Assembly: GCA_020850375.1 (NCBI GenBank)
Contig: JADZET010000304.1
Location: 1-6,033, forward strand
DNA length: 6,033 nt
From: Phycisphaeraceae bacterium
GTDB taxonomy: Bacteria; Planctomycetota; Phycisphaerae; Phycisphaerales; Phycisphaeraceae
Reading direction: 5' to 3'
A model generated the notes under the pieces. That model saw only the letters and a program-made list of their open reading frames with translations, was not told the origin of the DNA and searched no databases. Below are positions 5,481-6,033 of the stretch, in pieces. Every line of letters begins with the position of its first letter. The first letter of the stretch is position 1. The position numbers and the translations under genes were made by a program.

Positions 5481-6033
5481 ATGCCCAGCCCCTCCCCCAT
5501 GCACACCCTGACCCTCGGCAACGTCGCCATCGGCCCCGACCAGCCCCTGTGCATCATCGCCGGCCCGTGCGTGGCCGAGTCGGTGGACCTCTGCCTGCGC
5601 ATCGGCGAGGCTGTGCGCGACCGCTGCGTGAGCCTGGGCTTCGGCTACATCTTCAAGGCCTCCTTCGACAAAGCCAACCGTTCGAGCATCCAGAGCTACC
5701 GCGGCCCCGGCGTGGAGGAGGGCATGAGCCTCTTGGAGCGCGTCAAGTCCGAGCTGGGCGTCCCCGTGACGACCGACATCCACCTCCCCGAGCACGCCGC
5801 CCAGGCCGCCCCGGTCGATCTCCTGCAGGTCCCCGCCTTCCTCGCCCGCCAGACCGACCTGCTCATCGCCGCCGCCGCCACCGGCAAGCCCGTCAACGTC
5901 AAAAAAGGCCAGTTCATGGCCCCCGACGAGATGGCCAACGTCGTCGAGAAGCTCACCGCCGCCCACGCCTCGGGCATCATGCTCACCGAGCGTGGCACCT
6001 TCTTCGGCTACCACCGCCTGGTCAACGATTTCG
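5481..6033 (+). CDS. kdsA: 3-deoxy-D-manno-octulosonate 8-phosphate synthase, metal-dependent class (C-terminus cut by window edge)
   Basis: KdsA condenses phosphoenolpyruvate with arabinose 5-phosphate to KDO-8-phosphate, the first committed step of the KDO sugar of the LPS inner core. About 184 codons are present, roughly two thirds of the usual 270-285. Motifs from 5499 are [10 protein letters not shown] (19-28), [20 protein letters not shown] (52-71), TTDIH (91-95), [15 protein letters not shown] (108-122), NVKKGQF (133-139) and [13 protein letters not shown] (163-175). AGPC has Cys24 where the metal-free E. coli enzyme has Asn, so this belongs to the metal-dependent class; the other metal ligands lie beyond the edge. 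The ATG at 5481 adds only MPSPSP before a second ATG at 5499, which aligns better with the start of known KdsA proteins. Neither start has a Shine-Dalgarno. The 5-nt gap to deoC suggests cotranscription, although the two functions are unrelated. Confidence 0.95.
   Translation, partial: MPSPSPMHTLTLGNVAIGPDQPLCIIAGPCVAESVDLCLRIGEAVRDRCVSLGFGYIFKASFDKANRSSIQSYRGPGVEEGMSLLERVKSELGVPVTTDIHLPEHAAQAAPVDLLQVPAFLARQTDLLIAAAATGKPVNVKKGQFMAPDEMANVVEKLTAAHASGIMLTERGTFFGYHRLVNDF

Noticed and set aside
5472..6014. 180-residue minus-strand frame opposite kdsA
   Set aside because: It is antisense to a conserved KdsA sequence and has the low-complexity composition of a shadow frame.
1..6033. mmsA, GH4 and deoC as one sugar or inositol catabolic operon
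   Set aside because: mmsA is transcribed in the opposite direction, no iol, transporter or kinase genes are present, and kdsA and the PHP gene do not fit such a pathway.

Overview
The window is GC-rich, gene-dense bacterial chromosome with six protein genes, the first and last cut by the window edges. The best guess for the host is a Gram-negative bacterium of the Planctomycetota, perhaps Phycisphaerae. The grounds are a KDO-8-phosphate synthase gene (an LPS-type envelope sugar), high GC, very short gene spacings with almost no Shine-Dalgarno signals on the + strand, and a hairpin-type intergenic repeat. This placement is inference, not proof.

Layout: positions 1-1447 on the minus strand hold a nearly complete CoA-acylating methylmalonate-semialdehyde dehydrogenase (mmsA/iolA type). 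A 92-bp divergent intergenic region follows. All remaining genes are on the + strand: a membrane-anchored alpha/beta hydrolase (1540-2466), a glycoside hydrolase family 4 NAD/Mn-dependent glycosidase (2512-3813), a PHP-family phosphoesterase of histidinol-phosphatase type (3819-4706), deoxyribose-phosphate aldolase deoC (4780-5475), and the N-terminal part of a metal-dependent kdsA (5481 to the right edge). GH4 and PHP are 5 nt apart, as are deoC and kdsA, so each pair is probably cotranscribed.

The genes do not form one recognisable pathway. They look like ordinary carbon metabolism (MMSDH, GH4, DeoC) beside biosynthetic or housekeeping genes (PHP, KdsA). No stretch over 300 bases lacks a gene. 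I saw no RNA gene, CRISPR array, insertion sequence or prophage signature.

The more interesting material lies between and at the ends of genes. There is a 45-bp double hairpin just before deoC whose two stems differ by a compensated base pair. A C-rich 16-mer supplies the same Pro-Asn-Pro-stop ending to two unrelated genes. Several + strand genes have a -10-like hexamer very close to the start codon, suggesting leaderless transcripts. Third-position base choice follows the strand rather than the gene. I did not find a convincing undescribed multi-gene system.
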